A DNA stretch of 40,146 nt from Lishizhenia sp. (lineage in GTDB: Bacteria; Bacteroidota; Bacteroidia; Flavobacteriales_D; Crocinitomicaceae). The DNA lies in assembly GCA_007117355.1 (NCBI GenBank), contig SKGS01000047.1, positions 1 to 40,146 on the forward strand, written 5' to 3'. The notes beneath the pieces are model-generated. The model ran no database searches. It saw only the letters and a program-made list of their open reading frames with translations, and was not told the DNA's origin. Below are positions 1 through 8,958 of this stretch, piece by piece; position 1 is the first letter of the stretch, and every line of letters begins with the position of its first letter. The translations under genes and the position numbers were made by a program.

Positions 1-1460
1 GCTTCATCGTATTGACCAAGCATAAAGTGCGCATCAGCAATCCAAAACAAAGCTTGCCCTGTAAGTTTCGGATCCATAGGGTAGGTAGCTACTCGTTTAA
101 GCGCCATAATTGCATACAAATATTGACTTCTTTCGTATTGCTCAATTCCCCAGTTGTAGGCAATCATTTGGTAGGCAGTTTTTAGTCGAATATCTTTGTT
201 GTCGATGCGGTCAAGTGAATTAAGGGCTTCTGCGTATTTTTTTGTGCTCGCATAAACATTTACCAAATATTCATAAACTTCTCCTCTGCGTTTGGAGTTA
301 GGAAACTTATTTAGAAATGTTTCAAACGCAACGATTGCTTCATTGTAAGGGTTGTAGTCCATTTCGTAAGAAAGAACAGCATAATTGAATAGCGCATCTT
401 CTTGAATTTTTGGGTCGGCATCAATTTCTGAAGCAGATTGAAAGGCAGAACGAGCGGCGTTTTTATTTTCTAACTTCAAATAACTTTCTGCTGCATTATA
501 TAATGCTATTTGACCAAGTCTATCTTTTTCTCGTGAAACCTTATCAAATTTACGAATGGCTTTATCATAATATGTGCTTCTAAAATAAGCATATCCTAAT
601 TGATAATTGTCTTCTCTTGAAACACGAGACCTTTCTGCATATGCTTCAAGGTATGGAACGGCTTCATCAAATCTGTTAGTTTTAAAGTACGCATCACCGA
701 TAAGCTGATTCGTAGCAGGAGTGTTTTCCTTTGAAACACTCTCCATTGCAAGTGGTCCATATTCTGTAACTTTATCAAACTGCCCTTGAAGATGGTAGAT
801 TTGAGTTATGTAATAAGGAACTTCTTGCTTAAATGTCTCATCATTTACCAATTTCAAAAATCCATCTAGCGCAACTTGATAGGTTTTGTTTTGATAGGCA
901 ATATGCGAAAAGTAATACAAAGCAGGAGCTGCATATATGGATTCGCTATCTTTTACTTCGAAAAAAGCATCTCTCGCTTTTGTAAAAGAACCTAGTTGGA
1001 AGTGCGCATAACCTAGTTTGAAATAGTATTCGTTACTTAAATCGGCTTCAAGTTCAGAAATATCTGTTCGTTGAAACCATTCTATTGCATCAACATATTT
1101 TTTGGTTTGATAATAGTGAAGCGCTATTTTAAAGAAAATGGTGTGTTTGTAGATGTTTTCAGGAAAATCAGTATTGAATTTCTGTAGTAATTGGATAGCA
1201 TCATTATTGTAAAGTTCTAAAGCACAAATACCTTCGTAATAATGTGCTTTGATATACATAGGGTCGTTTTCGTCATTTTTAGAATTAATAAACTCTCTAA
1301 AAACCCTTCTAGCAGCGCTAAATTGATCTTTTTCCATCAACTCTTCTGCACGGTAAAAATTGGCATATTCGCCAACAAATTTATTTGTTGCTTGTCCGAA
1401 TGACGCTTGCGGACACACAAGTGAAACTACAAGAAGAAAATAGAGGAGTATCTTCCACAT
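1..1460 (-). CDS. Tetratricopeptide-repeat protein, C-terminus cut by window edge
   Basis: The ORF is missing from the track because it runs off the left edge; reading the minus strand from the ATG at 1460 gives about 486 uninterrupted residues. It opens with a signal peptide (MWKILLYFLLVVSLVCPQAS, then FGQ), so the product is exported. The rest is alpha-helical TPR-type repeats of about 34 residues, with recurring patterns such as YYEGICALEL, YYFKLGYAHFQLGSFTKARDAF and NYQLGYAYFRSTYYDKAIRKF. Long periplasmic TPR proteins of this kind usually act as protein-interaction scaffolds in Bacteroidota. No catalytic domain is visible in the part present. The partner and function are unknown, and the remainder may carry further domains. 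The 136 bp upstream hold no other gene. Confidence 0.85.
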   Translation of the reverse strand, partial: MWKILLYFLLVVSLVCPQASFGQATNKFVGEYANFYRAEELMEKDQFSAARRVFREFINSKNDENDPMYIKAHYYEGICALELYNNDAIQLLQKFNTDFPENIYKHTIFFKIALHYYQTKKYVDAIEWFQRTDISELEADLSNEYYFKLGYAHFQLGSFTKARDAFFEVKDSESIYAAPALYYFSHIAYQNKTYQVALDGFLKLVNDETFKQEVPYYITQIYHLQGQFDKVTEYGPLAMESVSKENTPATNQLIGDAYFKTNRFDEAVPYLEAYAERSRVSREDNYQLGYAYFRSTYYDKAIRKFDKVSREKDRLGQIALYNAAESYLKLENKNAARSAFQSASEIDADPKIQEDALFNYAVLSYEMDYNPYNEAIVAFETFLNKFPNSKRRGEVYEYLVNVYASTKKYAEALNSLDRIDNKDIRLKTAYQMIAYNWGIEQYERSQYLYAIMALKRVATYPMDPKLTGQALFWIADAHFMLGQYDE

Positions 1461-1596
1461 AATAAATCGTTTACTTTTTCTGTTAAATCTATAATTGAGT
1501 AAAATTACATTTGTTACCGCATGGGTTGAAGAAAAATCGGAAAAGTTATAAACCAGTTTTTGTTTACAGAGGATTTTGGGTTTCGATTTTCGCTAC

Positions 1597-2394
1597 TTAA
1601 AAAACCATCTCCTTCAGAAGCTTCTTAAAATAATCTGAAGCACCTAAAAGCCGAGAGCCATACCAAGAAAAATATTCTCCATCGACTAATAATACCTTGC
1701 TTTCAGGGAATTTATCTTGTATTTCTTTTATGTGTTGTGCTTTAAATGGATAAGGCTCAGAACTCAAAAAAATATAATCAGGTTTAGGGCATTTTTCTAA
1801 ATCAACCTCCGGATATCGCGATGCATTAGATAGAACATTTTCTAGTTGCAGATAATCTTCGATGATGGAATGTATAAATGTTTCACTTCCAATTGACATA
1901 TATGGTTTTCTCCAAATGAGATAAAGTACTTTCTTTTTGAATTTTGAGGAAGAAAACAGCTTTTTAATTTCGAGAAAATCTTTTTGTAAGTCAGCGACTA
2001 ATTTCGTGCCTTTATCTGATTCTCCAACAATTTGACTTAGCATATGAATCATTTGATAGCTTTGATCCATGTTGGAAATATCGCTCATCCAAACGGGGGT
2101 TAATTTTTCAAGTTCGAGAATATCTTCTTTTTGATTTTCTTCTTTATTACCAATGATTAAATCAGGATTCAACGCTTTAACTTTATTGAAATTCACGTTT
2201 TTCGTTCCACCAATACGTGTCTTGTGTTCAAACCACTCCTTAGGGTGAATACAAAATTTTGTTATTCCCACAACGCTATCTTCAAGACCGAAATAATGTA
2301 AAAGTTCCGTTTGGGAAGGCACTAAAGAAATTATTCTTCTCGGTTGGAGAGGAACAGCAACTTTTCTTCCCATTTGGTCTGTTACGCTATTCAT
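1597..2394 (-). CDS. Helical-backbone metal receptor (BtuF/TroA-like), no signal peptide
   Basis: This 265-residue protein resembles the cobalamin/siderophore substrate-binding proteins of ABC importers (COG0614). It has the typical opening (RIISLVPSQTELLHYFGL), a conserved GGTKNVNFNKVKALNPDLII segment, and a second lobe ending in YGSRLLGASDYFKKLL. Family members are normally secreted or lipid-anchored, but this one begins directly with the mature domain, with no hydrophobic leader or lipobox. Upstream in-frame extension runs into the preceding gene. The start is 3 nt after the stop of the cystathionine beta-synthase-like gene, so the two are probably co-transcribed. No permease or ATPase gene is nearby. 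A cytoplasmic binding role, or export by another route, is inferred; the ligand is unknown. Confidence 0.8.
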   Translation of the reverse strand: MNSVTDQMGRKVAVPLQPRRIISLVPSQTELLHYFGLEDSVVGITKFCIHPKEWFEHKTRIGGTKNVNFNKVKALNPDLIIGNKEENQKEDILELEKLTPVWMSDISNMDQSYQMIHMLSQIVGESDKGTKLVADLQKDFLEIKKLFSSSKFKKKVLYLIWRKPYMSIGSETFIHSIIEDYLQLENVLSNASRYPEVDLEKCPKPDYIFLSSEPYPFKAQHIKEIQDKFPESKVLLVDGEYFSWYGSRLLGASDYFKKLLKEMVF

Positions 2395-2397
2395 TCG

Positions 2398-3756
2398 CTA
2401 CATTGAATCAATTATATCGTGTCTTGTGATAATAGTAAAATCATTTGCTTCAACTTCGACTAATACTGCTGGAACGTCTTTACTAATCATTTTAGAAATC
2501 TCTCGTATCGGAGTTGATTTTTCTATAATAGGTAATTTATCACCCATCACTGAACCAACAGGAGTATCACGACATTCTGGGTTTTCGAGTAGTTTATTTA
2601 TTAATGTGCGCTCATCAACCATTCCAACAAATTCACCATCCTTCTTCACTGGAATTTGAGAAATATTATTTTCTCTCATTTTTCGAACAGCGTGAGAAAC
2701 AAGTTCTTCTGTACCGATTGTAACCAAATTACGTTTGCCAAATTTTTGCACGATATCTTCAGCTGTTTTAATGTCCTCCTCTAAAAAACCTCTGTCACGC
2801 ATCCAATCATCATTGAACATTTTTCCAACATATCGGCTACCATGGTCATGGAATAAAACTACAACAACATCATCTTCTTTGAACATGTGTTTCATTTGTA
2901 GAACTCCTTTTATTGCAGCTCCTGCTGAGTTACCAACAAAAACTCCTTCTTCGCGAGCAAGTTTTCTCGTGTAAATTGCAGCATCTTTGTCTGTTACTTT
3001 TTCAAAGTGGTCAATTACATCAAAATCAACATTTTTGGGAAGAATATCTTCGCCTATTCCTTCAGTGATATATGGATAAATTTCGTTTTCATCAAAAACA
3101 CCTGTCTCGTGGTATTTCTTAAATACGGAGCCATATGTGTCAATTCCTAAAATTTTCACGTTTGGATTTTGCTCTTTAAGGTATTTTCCAACTCCGGAAA
3201 TTGTTCCCCCAGTGCCGACACCAACAACAAAATGTGTTATTTTTCCTTCCGTCTGTTCCCAAATTTCTGGACCAGTTTGTTCGTAGTGCGCCAAACGATT
3301 AGACAAATTATCATACTGATTAACGTACCAAGAATTAGGTGTTTCTTCTGCAAGTCTTTTAGAAACAGAGTAGTAAGAACGCGGGTCAGACGGTTCAACA
3401 TTCGTTGGGCAAACAACTACCTCAGCACCAACGGCTCTTAAAATGTCCATTTTTTCTTTACTTTGTTTGTCGCTTAAGACACAGACAAGTTTGTACCCTT
3501 TCGCAATACAAGCAAGCGCTAATCCCATTCCGGTATTTCCTGAAGTTCCTTCTATTACCGTTCCTCCGGGTTTAATCAATCCAGCTTTTTCTGCATCTTC
3601 TACCATTTTTACAGCCATTCTGTCTTTAACAGAATTACCAGGGTTTGTAGTTTCCACTTTTGCAAGTATCAAACCCGGTGTGGCTTTTGTTATTTTGTTC
3701 AATTGAACTAATGGTGTGTTTCCAATGGTTTCTAAGATGTTTTTAAAGTACTTCAT
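2398..3756 (-). CDS. Cystathionine beta-synthase-type PLP enzyme with C-terminal CBS pair
   Basis: A 452-residue fold-type II PLP enzyme of the cysteine synthase/cystathionine beta-synthase group. Visible motifs are GNTPLVQL near residue 12, the PLP-binding lysine in NSVKDRMA (Lys44), the substrate loop TSGNTG (71-76) and the phosphate-binding loop GTGGT (181-185). Residues about 335-452 form two CBS motifs (KRNLVTIGTEELVSHAVRKM; GDKLPIIEKSTPIREISKM), as in eukaryotic-type CBS, where they act as a regulatory module. The expected reaction is beta-replacement on serine or O-acetylserine by homocysteine or sulfide, in the cytoplasm. The CBS pair favours cystathionine beta-synthase over CysK, but substrate choice cannot be read from sequence alone. 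The start is a clear ATG. It heads a two-gene unit with the BtuF-like gene. Confidence 0.9.
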   Translation of the reverse strand: MKYFKNILETIGNTPLVQLNKITKATPGLILAKVETTNPGNSVKDRMAVKMVEDAEKAGLIKPGGTVIEGTSGNTGMGLALACIAKGYKLVCVLSDKQSKEKMDILRAVGAEVVVCPTNVEPSDPRSYYSVSKRLAEETPNSWYVNQYDNLSNRLAHYEQTGPEIWEQTEGKITHFVVGVGTGGTISGVGKYLKEQNPNVKILGIDTYGSVFKKYHETGVFDENEIYPYITEGIGEDILPKNVDFDVIDHFEKVTDKDAAIYTRKLAREEGVFVGNSAGAAIKGVLQMKHMFKEDDVVVVLFHDHGSRYVGKMFNDDWMRDRGFLEEDIKTAEDIVQKFGKRNLVTIGTEELVSHAVRKMRENNISQIPVKKDGEFVGMVDERTLINKLLENPECRDTPVGSVMGDKLPIIEKSTPIREISKMISKDVPAVLVEVEANDFTIITRHDIIDSM

Positions 3757-3883
3757 TTATAATAAAATGTTTATCGATGCAAATTCAATTAATTTTCAGA
3801 TTACAAAGGTAATAACTCTTTGAAGAAAGGAGGTTGTTAAATCTTCCCAAAGCTTAGTTTTTTATATTTTCGTGACTTAAATC

Positions 3884-4921
3884 ATGAATATGAAAGCGAA
3901 TTGTAAACAGATTCAATTGGTGAAAAATGGTGATGCAAAATCTTCCTTTTCGCTCATAGATTCTTTTATTGAAGCACCAAATGAAATGGAGGTTCAAATT
4001 GAAGTAGCGCATTTTGGATTAAATTATGCTGATGTGATGGCTCGCAATGGTCTTTACAGAGATTGTCCACCATTGCCTGCTGTATTGGGGTATGAAGTAG
4101 TTGGAACTGTCGTTGCGGTAGGGAAGGATGTGTCTGAAGAAATCATTGGTAAAAAAGTTGTTGCATTCACTAGATTCGGTGGTTATTCGACAAAAGTGAA
4201 TACGCGCTTTGATGGTTGCGTTGTCATAGATGATTTTGATGAAAAGAAAGCACTTGCACTCGCTACACAGTATGTGACCGCTTTTTACATGTGCGAATAT
4301 GTCACGAATGTCCACGAAGGAGAATGGGTGCTAATCCACGCTGCTGCGGGTGGAGTAGGGACGGCATTAATTCAGTTGTTGGTACAAAAAAAGTGTAATA
4401 TTATTGCCAAGATTGGCGATGCATCGAAGCGAGAATATTTAGAAAAACTTGGTATAAAACACATTGTCGATTATTCCAAATCAGATTACGCCGATGAGGT
4501 TATTCGAATTACAAAAGGAAAAAAGATAGATATTTCTTTTAATCCTGTTGCGGGTTCTACTTTCAAAAAAGACAGTAAGCTTTTAGGTGCTGGAGGCCGA
4601 TTGGTGTTATTTGGTGGTAGTGAACGCTCCAACGGGAAATTTGGGATTTTTTCAACTTTGCGATTTGTTTGGGATATGGGAATTCAGTTGCCTATTGTGT
4701 TGATGATGCAATCGAAAAGCGTTTTGGGTGTGAATATGCTAAAGATAGCTGATAATCATCCAAAAGTATTGAGTTTTTGCTTGAATAAAGTGGTTGAGCG
4801 AGCAAAGGAAGGAAAAATAGAACCTGTGGTAGGAGCTGAGTTTAGTGCTAACGAAATAAGTGAGGCGCATGCACTTTTAGAATCAGGAAAATCCACAGGT
4901 AAGATTGTAGTTTCTTGGTAA
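3884..4921 (+). CDS. Zinc-free MDR oxidoreductase, quinone reductase/VAT-1-like
   Basis: A 345-residue medium-chain dehydrogenase/reductase. The N-terminal GroES-like half includes HFGLNYADVMARNGLY and LGYEVVGTVVAVG. The Rossmann nucleotide loop is AAAGGVGTALIQLL (residues 153-166). The structural-zinc cysteine cluster of alcohol dehydrogenases is absent, which places it with quinone oxidoreductases and VAT-1-like proteins that use NADPH to reduce quinones or enones. The extended C-terminal half (FGGSERSNGKFG, LRFVWDMGIQLP) resembles the VAT-1 type rather than short QorA. The start at 3884 (MNMK) is a clear ATG. The gene ends 3 nt before the stop of a converging gene, with no hairpin between them. 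The substrate is not predictable. Confidence 0.88.
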   Translation: MNMKANCKQIQLVKNGDAKSSFSLIDSFIEAPNEMEVQIEVAHFGLNYADVMARNGLYRDCPPLPAVLGYEVVGTVVAVGKDVSEEIIGKKVVAFTRFGGYSTKVNTRFDGCVVIDDFDEKKALALATQYVTAFYMCEYVTNVHEGEWVLIHAAAGGVGTALIQLLVQKKCNIIAKIGDASKREYLEKLGIKHIVDYSKSDYADEVIRITKGKKIDISFNPVAGSTFKKDSKLLGAGGRLVLFGGSERSNGKFGIFSTLRFVWDMGIQLPIVLMMQSKSVLGVNMLKIADNHPKVLSFCLNKVVERAKEGKIEPVVGAEFSANEISEAHALLESGKSTGKIVVSW

Positions 4922-4924
4922 TAA

Positions 4925-5905
4925 TTACGCTTTTAAGAATCGGGTTATTGCATTTTGAATGGCTTGCACATCTTGATTTTCCATACACTTAAAATGTTTT
5001 TTCGGACATTTGTCATAGCCAATCTTCGAGCAAGGACGACAAGAAAGATTGTTAACTTCATGTATGGAAAAAGAATTTTCATTCTCAGGTCGATAGGGGT
5101 ACATTCCTAAACTTGGGACAGTATTTCCCCAAACGGAAACTATTTTGGTTTGAAATGCAGAGGCGATATGCATTAAACCAGTATCATGGGTTAGGAGTAA
5201 CTTGGAATGTTTAACCATTTCTGCTGACTCTTGAATCGATAATTTACCACACCAGTTTTCAATTTGTTGATCATGTAATGCATTTTTTAAGGCTTCACCT
5301 CTCACGATATCTTCTTTTCCTCCAAGCAGTAGAATAGGTGTTTTCATCCCTTTACAAATTGCAATAAGTTTTTCAATTGGCAACTGTTTGGTTTTAAATT
5401 TCGCTCCCACTGCAACTGTTATGAAACTACATTTTGGAACTTTGCCTAATATGGAAACGTTTTCATCCGTAAAAAAATCAAGTCCTATAAAATCGTTTTT
5501 TACACCAAGAGGCTTGACGGTTTCAAAATAGCGATCGACGACATGTAACTTTGGCATTTTATCGATTTTGAAATGCGTAAGCAACCATTTTTTGAAGTTT
5601 AATTTGGGAAAAGAATAAGATGTTACTCCAAGACCATTTTTAAACTTTAATGTGCGTAGATTGTGATGTAAATCTATAATGTAATCAAACTTCTCTTGCT
5701 TTAACTTTTTGATGGTGAGTGATTCTCTGTTTTCTAACAAATGAACTTTAGCTATATGTGGATTTGATGAAAGAAGATGTTCGAAGCTTTTTTTAGTTAA
5801 AAAATGAAGTTCACAGCCCTTTATTTGTTGTTTGATACATCTAACAATGGGCGTTGTCAATACAATGTCTCCTATGGAGCTGAAGCGTATTATCAAAATC
5901 TTCAT
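4925..5905 (-). CDS. Glycosyltransferase family 9, heptosyltransferase-like
   Basis: A 326-residue GT-B enzyme of family 9 (ADP-heptose:LPS heptosyltransferase, WaaF/WaaC type). It opens with the family signature MKILIIRFSSIGDIVLTTP, contains HFLTKKSFEHLLSSNP and IDLHHNLRT in the acceptor half, and carries the nucleotide-sugar-binding stretch LLTHDTGLMHIASAF with WGNTVPSLGMYPY in the C-terminal half. The length matches the family. It should act on the cytoplasmic face of the inner membrane, adding a sugar to lipid A core or a related glycolipid. No other LPS core genes adjoin it, so donor and acceptor remain open. Cys residues near the C-terminus (CRPCSKIGYDKCP, FKC) are common in Bacteroidota members. 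Confidence 0.9.
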   Translation of the reverse strand: MKILIIRFSSIGDIVLTTPIVRCIKQQIKGCELHFLTKKSFEHLLSSNPHIAKVHLLENRESLTIKKLKQEKFDYIIDLHHNLRTLKFKNGLGVTSYSFPKLNFKKWLLTHFKIDKMPKLHVVDRYFETVKPLGVKNDFIGLDFFTDENVSILGKVPKCSFITVAVGAKFKTKQLPIEKLIAICKGMKTPILLLGGKEDIVRGEALKNALHDQQIENWCGKLSIQESAEMVKHSKLLLTHDTGLMHIASAFQTKIVSVWGNTVPSLGMYPYRPENENSFSIHEVNNLSCRPCSKIGYDKCPKKHFKCMENQDVQAIQNAITRFLKA

Positions 5906-5951
5906 TGCGCAAAACTAATCTTTTTCAATTTGGTTTGCTAGAAATGATTTG

Positions 5952-6956
5952 TTATAATGCCTCAGGAAAATCGAAGTTGATGCGTTTAGTTTTTTCCATT
6001 GGAATCCTATAACCTCCTGTCAATCTGATAAAATAATACAGTTGTTGATAGCGATAATCGTTAAATCGAACACTTTTATTATCCAATAAAGTATGAAGGA
6101 AAATAAACCAGTCTTTAGTGTTATATCCCACTTGTGCCTGAAAATCGTATCGTGGTGCTAAACCCAAAAAACCTCGACTCACTCCAGGTGAACGATAGAA
6201 TTTACTTTGCATAACGCCGCCTAAACCGGTAATTACGCCAAATTGCCAATTTTGAACTCTATTTACGTAAGCGACACCTGGAATTATACCAACATCGAAT
6301 GCACTAACTCTTCTTGCTTTCCAAATTGTTTTAGAATTGTCAAAAATGTTGTTTGGTAATAAGGGAGAATTTGTATTTGCGATTCCATGTAAGGCGGCAG
6401 TTGCTTTTGCAAACAGACTAATGGTTTCCTCATTGTATCTTCCAGTTATTCCTCTTGCTGCTTGCAAAGCGTAATTATCATTTGTAAAATAATAGGTGTT
6501 TATGCGCACAGAATAGGAACGAAGGCGTTCATTTAACTGAATAGATTGATCTGGCAATCTTGCTGAAAACCCTTCATACCAATGAAAGTCACCAAGAAAA
6601 AGCCAGTTTTTTAGTTGGAAACTTAAATCCAAGTCAGTGTATAAAGTTGTACCAAAGGTTTCGGTGTTTCGAATGTATCCTGGAGTTTTAAACGAGATAC
6701 CAAGTGCAAGTAATTTATAGGAAACTCCAAACCCAATCGTTGGATTCATATTAGCACGGTATTTAATTCTCTCACGCTGTGATTCAAATTTATCAGAAAT
6801 TGAAAAATTGGTGGTATTGTAACCCGTTGACACATCAATTACCCATTGGTCTTGATATAGTTCATAGTGAGATGAGTCTCTCCCATTCTGTGTAAATATC
6901 AAGAATGGAAAGAAAAGCAAGTAAGAGAAACAATAGAGCCAATTTCTATATTGCAT
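5952..6956 (-). CDS. Putative DUF4421-like outer-membrane beta-barrel protein
   Basis: The track ORF starts at a TTG (7001), but the in-frame ATG at 6956 gives a clean signal peptide (MQYRNWLYCFSYLLFFPFLI) and is preferred, for a 334-residue precursor. The mature part alternates short hydrophobic and aromatic strands (IGFGVSYKLLALGISFKTPG, LDLSFQLKNWLFLGDFHWYEG, YSVRINTYYFTND), as in a beta-barrel. It resembles the DUF4421 family of Bacteroidota from memory, including the YRANMNPTIGFGVSYK region. The location is inferred to be the outer membrane. The function is unknown. It lies 46 nt beyond the start of the GT9 gene on the same strand; a functional link is not evident. Confidence 0.65.
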   Translation of the reverse strand: MQYRNWLYCFSYLLFFPFLIFTQNGRDSSHYELYQDQWVIDVSTGYNTTNFSISDKFESQRERIKYRANMNPTIGFGVSYKLLALGISFKTPGYIRNTETFGTTLYTDLDLSFQLKNWLFLGDFHWYEGFSARLPDQSIQLNERLRSYSVRINTYYFTNDNYALQAARGITGRYNEETISLFAKATAALHGIANTNSPLLPNNIFDNSKTIWKARRVSAFDVGIIPGVAYVNRVQNWQFGVITGLGGVMQSKFYRSPGVSRGFLGLAPRYDFQAQVGYNTKDWFIFLHTLLDNKSVRFNDYRYQQLYYFIRLTGGYRIPMEKTKRINFDFPEAL

Positions 6957-7119
6957 GTAGCTGCTTTTTTGAGTTTTCAACCTTCCATCATTCGCATTCA
7001 AGCAAAAGACAGTAAAACATCAACCTTAGTTTTTAGCATTTTTTATTCATTATCGCAAAGTCAATTTTGAGCTTATTTAAGATTAAAACTCAAAAGTAAA
7101 TTTAAAGCTATCTTTTCAC

Positions 7120-7127
7120 TAACTTTG
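7120..7127 (+). promoter_or_regulatory. Candidate -7 box upstream of lipoprotein gene
   Basis: TAACTTTG fits the Bacteroidota housekeeping -7 consensus TAnnTTTG and lies 18 nt before the ATG at 7146. No convincing -33 TTG is found at 19-nt spacing, so this is a partial match. Confidence 0.4.
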
Positions 7128-7145
7128 TTCCAAAAATATTAAGTC

Positions 7146-7568
7146 ATGAAAAATAAGTTGTTCATTTTTGTTTTTGCTATAGTTTTAGGAGCTTGTAGCA
7201 ATGAAGATTCTAACACTGCGGATAATTCTTTTGATAAAGAAGGCCCTGCGATAGAAATAAATATTGTAGAAAAAGATATTGAGAATAGTCTTACGAGAAT
7301 TGAAATAATTAACAGACAAGATGTTCCAATCAACGGTTTAAGAGGAAGGCTTTTATTTTTAGGAGAAGATGGAGAGCCTTTAACAACTGCAACAGGTAGA
7401 ATTTTAGATTCTCCCTTCAGTATGACAGCAAATCCTTATTTGGTAAATACCATGGCTAAACAAGTAAAGAAGCTTGGCAATAAAATTCCAGAGGGGACTA
7501 CTGACATGAAGTTAACAGAGTTGTATGCAAGAACCAAGTCTGGTGAGGTAAAAATAAATAACGATTAA
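7146..7568 (+). CDS. Small putative lipoprotein, unknown function
   Basis: A 140-residue protein with a lipoprotein signal: a short lysine-containing N-terminus, a hydrophobic stretch (LFIFVFAIVLG) and a lipobox ending at Cys17 (VLGAC). An acidic Ser/Asn-rich linker (SNEDSNTADNSFDKEG) follows, typical of exported Bacteroidota lipoproteins. The remaining 105 residues look like a small beta-rich domain (IEINIVEKDIENSLTRIEI; INGLRGRLLFLGEDG) reminiscent of hypothetical lipoproteins, but I do not recognise the family. It is 59 nt upstream of rpsF, which has its own candidate -7 box, so it is probably transcribed separately. Confidence 0.75.
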   Translation: MKNKLFIFVFAIVLGACSNEDSNTADNSFDKEGPAIEINIVEKDIENSLTRIEIINRQDVPINGLRGRLLFLGEDGEPLTTATGRILDSPFSMTANPYLVNTMAKQVKKLGNKIPEGTTDMKLTELYARTKSGEVKINND

Positions 7569-7594
7569 TATTTTTCTATTAACAAAGAAAGTAT

Positions 7595-7602
7595 TACTTT
7601 TG
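7595..7602 (+). promoter_or_regulatory. Candidate -7 box of the rpsF-rpsR-rplI operon
   Basis: TACTTTTG matches TAnnTTTG, 25 nt upstream of the rpsF ATG and immediately after the lipoprotein gene. The expected -33 TTG is not clear. Confidence 0.45.
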
Positions 7603-7627
7603 CCCTCTAATTTTTTAAAATAGTAAT

Positions 7628-7987
7628 ATGAATAACTACGAGACTGTTTTCATTTTAACTCCCGTTTTGTCTGAGGATCAGGCAAAGGAAGCAGTAAAGA
7701 AGTTTGAAGATGAAATCAAAGGATTGGGTGGTAAAATGACCCATACTGAATCTTGGGGCTTGAAAAAGCTTGCTTATCCGATTCAGAAAAAAACTACAGG
7801 ATTTTATTTCTTACTTGAATTTGAAGGTGGCGGAAATTTAATTTCTGACCTTGAAGTATCTTTTAAGCGTGATGAGCGTGTAATGCGTTTCTTGACAGTT
7901 AAAATGGACAAGCACCACAAAGCGTGGGCTGAAAAGAGAAAGGCTAGAATGAAAGGAGCTAAACCAGAAGTGGCGGAAGCTAAGTAA
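7628..7987 (+). CDS. rpsF: 30S ribosomal protein S6
   Basis: A 119-residue S6. The family opening is visible (YETVFILTPVLSEDQAKEAVKKFEDEI), as is the core strand region (WGLKKLAYPIQKKTTGFYFLLEFE) and the conserved DERVMRFLTVKMD. S6 binds the central domain of 16S rRNA as a heterodimer with S18, whose gene follows after 24 nt. A lysine/alanine-rich tail after residue 100 is normal for Bacteroidota. It is the first gene of rpsF-rpsR-rplI; the ssb or priB gene found between them in proteobacteria is absent, as expected here. Confidence 0.98.
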   Translation: MNNYETVFILTPVLSEDQAKEAVKKFEDEIKGLGGKMTHTESWGLKKLAYPIQKKTTGFYFLLEFEGGGNLISDLEVSFKRDERVMRFLTVKMDKHHKAWAEKRKARMKGAKPEVAEAK

Positions 7988-8011
7988 AAAACCTAAAAAT
8001 TTAAGAGAATC

Positions 8012-8275
8012 ATGGCACAAAATGATGTAAGATATCTTACTCCTGTAAATATCGAAATTAGAAAAGATAAGTATTGCCGTTTCAAAAAAAGCGGTATCAA
8101 GTTTATAGACTATAAAGACGCAGATTTCTTGTTGAAGTTATTAAACGAACAAGGAAAAATTCTTCCTAGAAGAATTACTGGTACTTCTGCGAAATATCAA
8201 AAAAGAGTGAATAAGGCTATTAAACGTGCACGTCACATCGCATTGCTTCCATACGTTGGAGATATGTTGAAGTAA
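8012..8275 (+). CDS. rpsR: 30S ribosomal protein S18
   Basis: An 87-residue S18. The conserved core is visible: [22 protein letters not shown], then [20 protein letters not shown] and [12 protein letters not shown]. It partners S6 on the 30S platform. It sits between rpsF (24 nt) and rplI (29 nt) in a single transcriptional unit. Confidence 0.98.
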   Translation: MAQNDVRYLTPVNIEIRKDKYCRFKKSGIKFIDYKDADFLLKLLNEQGKILPRRITGTSAKYQKRVNKAIKRARHIALLPYVGDMLK

Positions 8276-8304
8276 GCCTAGTGTAAACCATAAAATACAG
8301 AACA

Positions 8305-8751
8305 ATGGAAATTATTTTGAAAAAGAACGTGGATAAACTAGGATACAAAGACGATATCGTTACAGTAAAACCTGGTTATGGAAGAAATTTCCTAATCCCA
8401 CAAGGATATGCAATTATCGCTACTCCTTCAAACAAAAAAGCGCACGCAGAGGTGTTGAGACAACGCTCTCACAAAGAAGAAAAAATCCGTGAAGAAGCAA
8501 AAGCTGTTGCAACAAAATTGGAAGGTTTAACTATCAAGATTGGTGCAAAAGTTGGTGAAAACGGTAAAATCTTTGGATCGGTTAACACAGTTCAATTATC
8601 TGAAGCTTTAAAAGCAGAAGGATTGGATATCGATAGAAAGTCATTAAAAATTAAAGATGAGCCAATCAAAGAAGTTGGTTCATATAAAGCAGAAGCAAAC
8701 TTACACAAAGATGTTTCTGTAGAATTTTCTTTTGAAGTAGCAGGAGAATAA
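8305..8751 (+). CDS. rplI: 50S ribosomal protein L9
   Basis: A 148-residue L9 with the usual two-domain layout. The N-terminal rRNA-binding domain has IILKKNVDKLGYKDDIVTVKPGYGRNFLIPQGYA, then a long connecting helix (residues about 45-75), and the C-terminal domain includes GKIFGSVNTVQLSEALKAEG. It is the last gene of the operon, followed by an intrinsic terminator. Confidence 0.98.
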   Translation: MEIILKKNVDKLGYKDDIVTVKPGYGRNFLIPQGYAIIATPSNKKAHAEVLRQRSHKEEKIREEAKAVATKLEGLTIKIGAKVGENGKIFGSVNTVQLSEALKAEGLDIDRKSLKIKDEPIKEVGSYKAEANLHKDVSVEFSFEVAGE

Positions 8752-8774
8752 TTCGAGTAATAGCATTTTAGTTC

Positions 8775-8806
8775 AAAAGGCTTTCAGAGATGAAAGCCTT
8801 TTGTCG
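8775..8806 (+). terminator. Intrinsic terminator of the ribosomal operon
   Basis: A perfect 12-bp stem (AAAAGGCTTTCA / TGAAAGCCTTTT) with a GAGA tetraloop, 23 nt after the rplI stop and running into a T-rich tract. Confidence 0.92.
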
Positions 8807-8895
8807 TTTAGGCATGTTTTAGTCCAAACAGTGAAAAGAATACAAAACCTTCTAAAAAAATCTGGTTAAATAAGTGTTAATTTTAGGCTTTGGCA

Positions 8896-8903
8896 TATAT
8901 TTG
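8896..8903 (+). promoter_or_regulatory. Candidate -7 box upstream of TlpA-like gene
   Basis: TATATTTG matches TAnnTTTG, 55 nt before the ATG at 8959 and downstream of the rplI terminator. The -33 element is not convincing. Confidence 0.4.
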
Positions 8904-8958
8904 GATTAACAATTTACTAATATTGAATAAAGTTTAAATTCTAAAATTTACAAACGCT

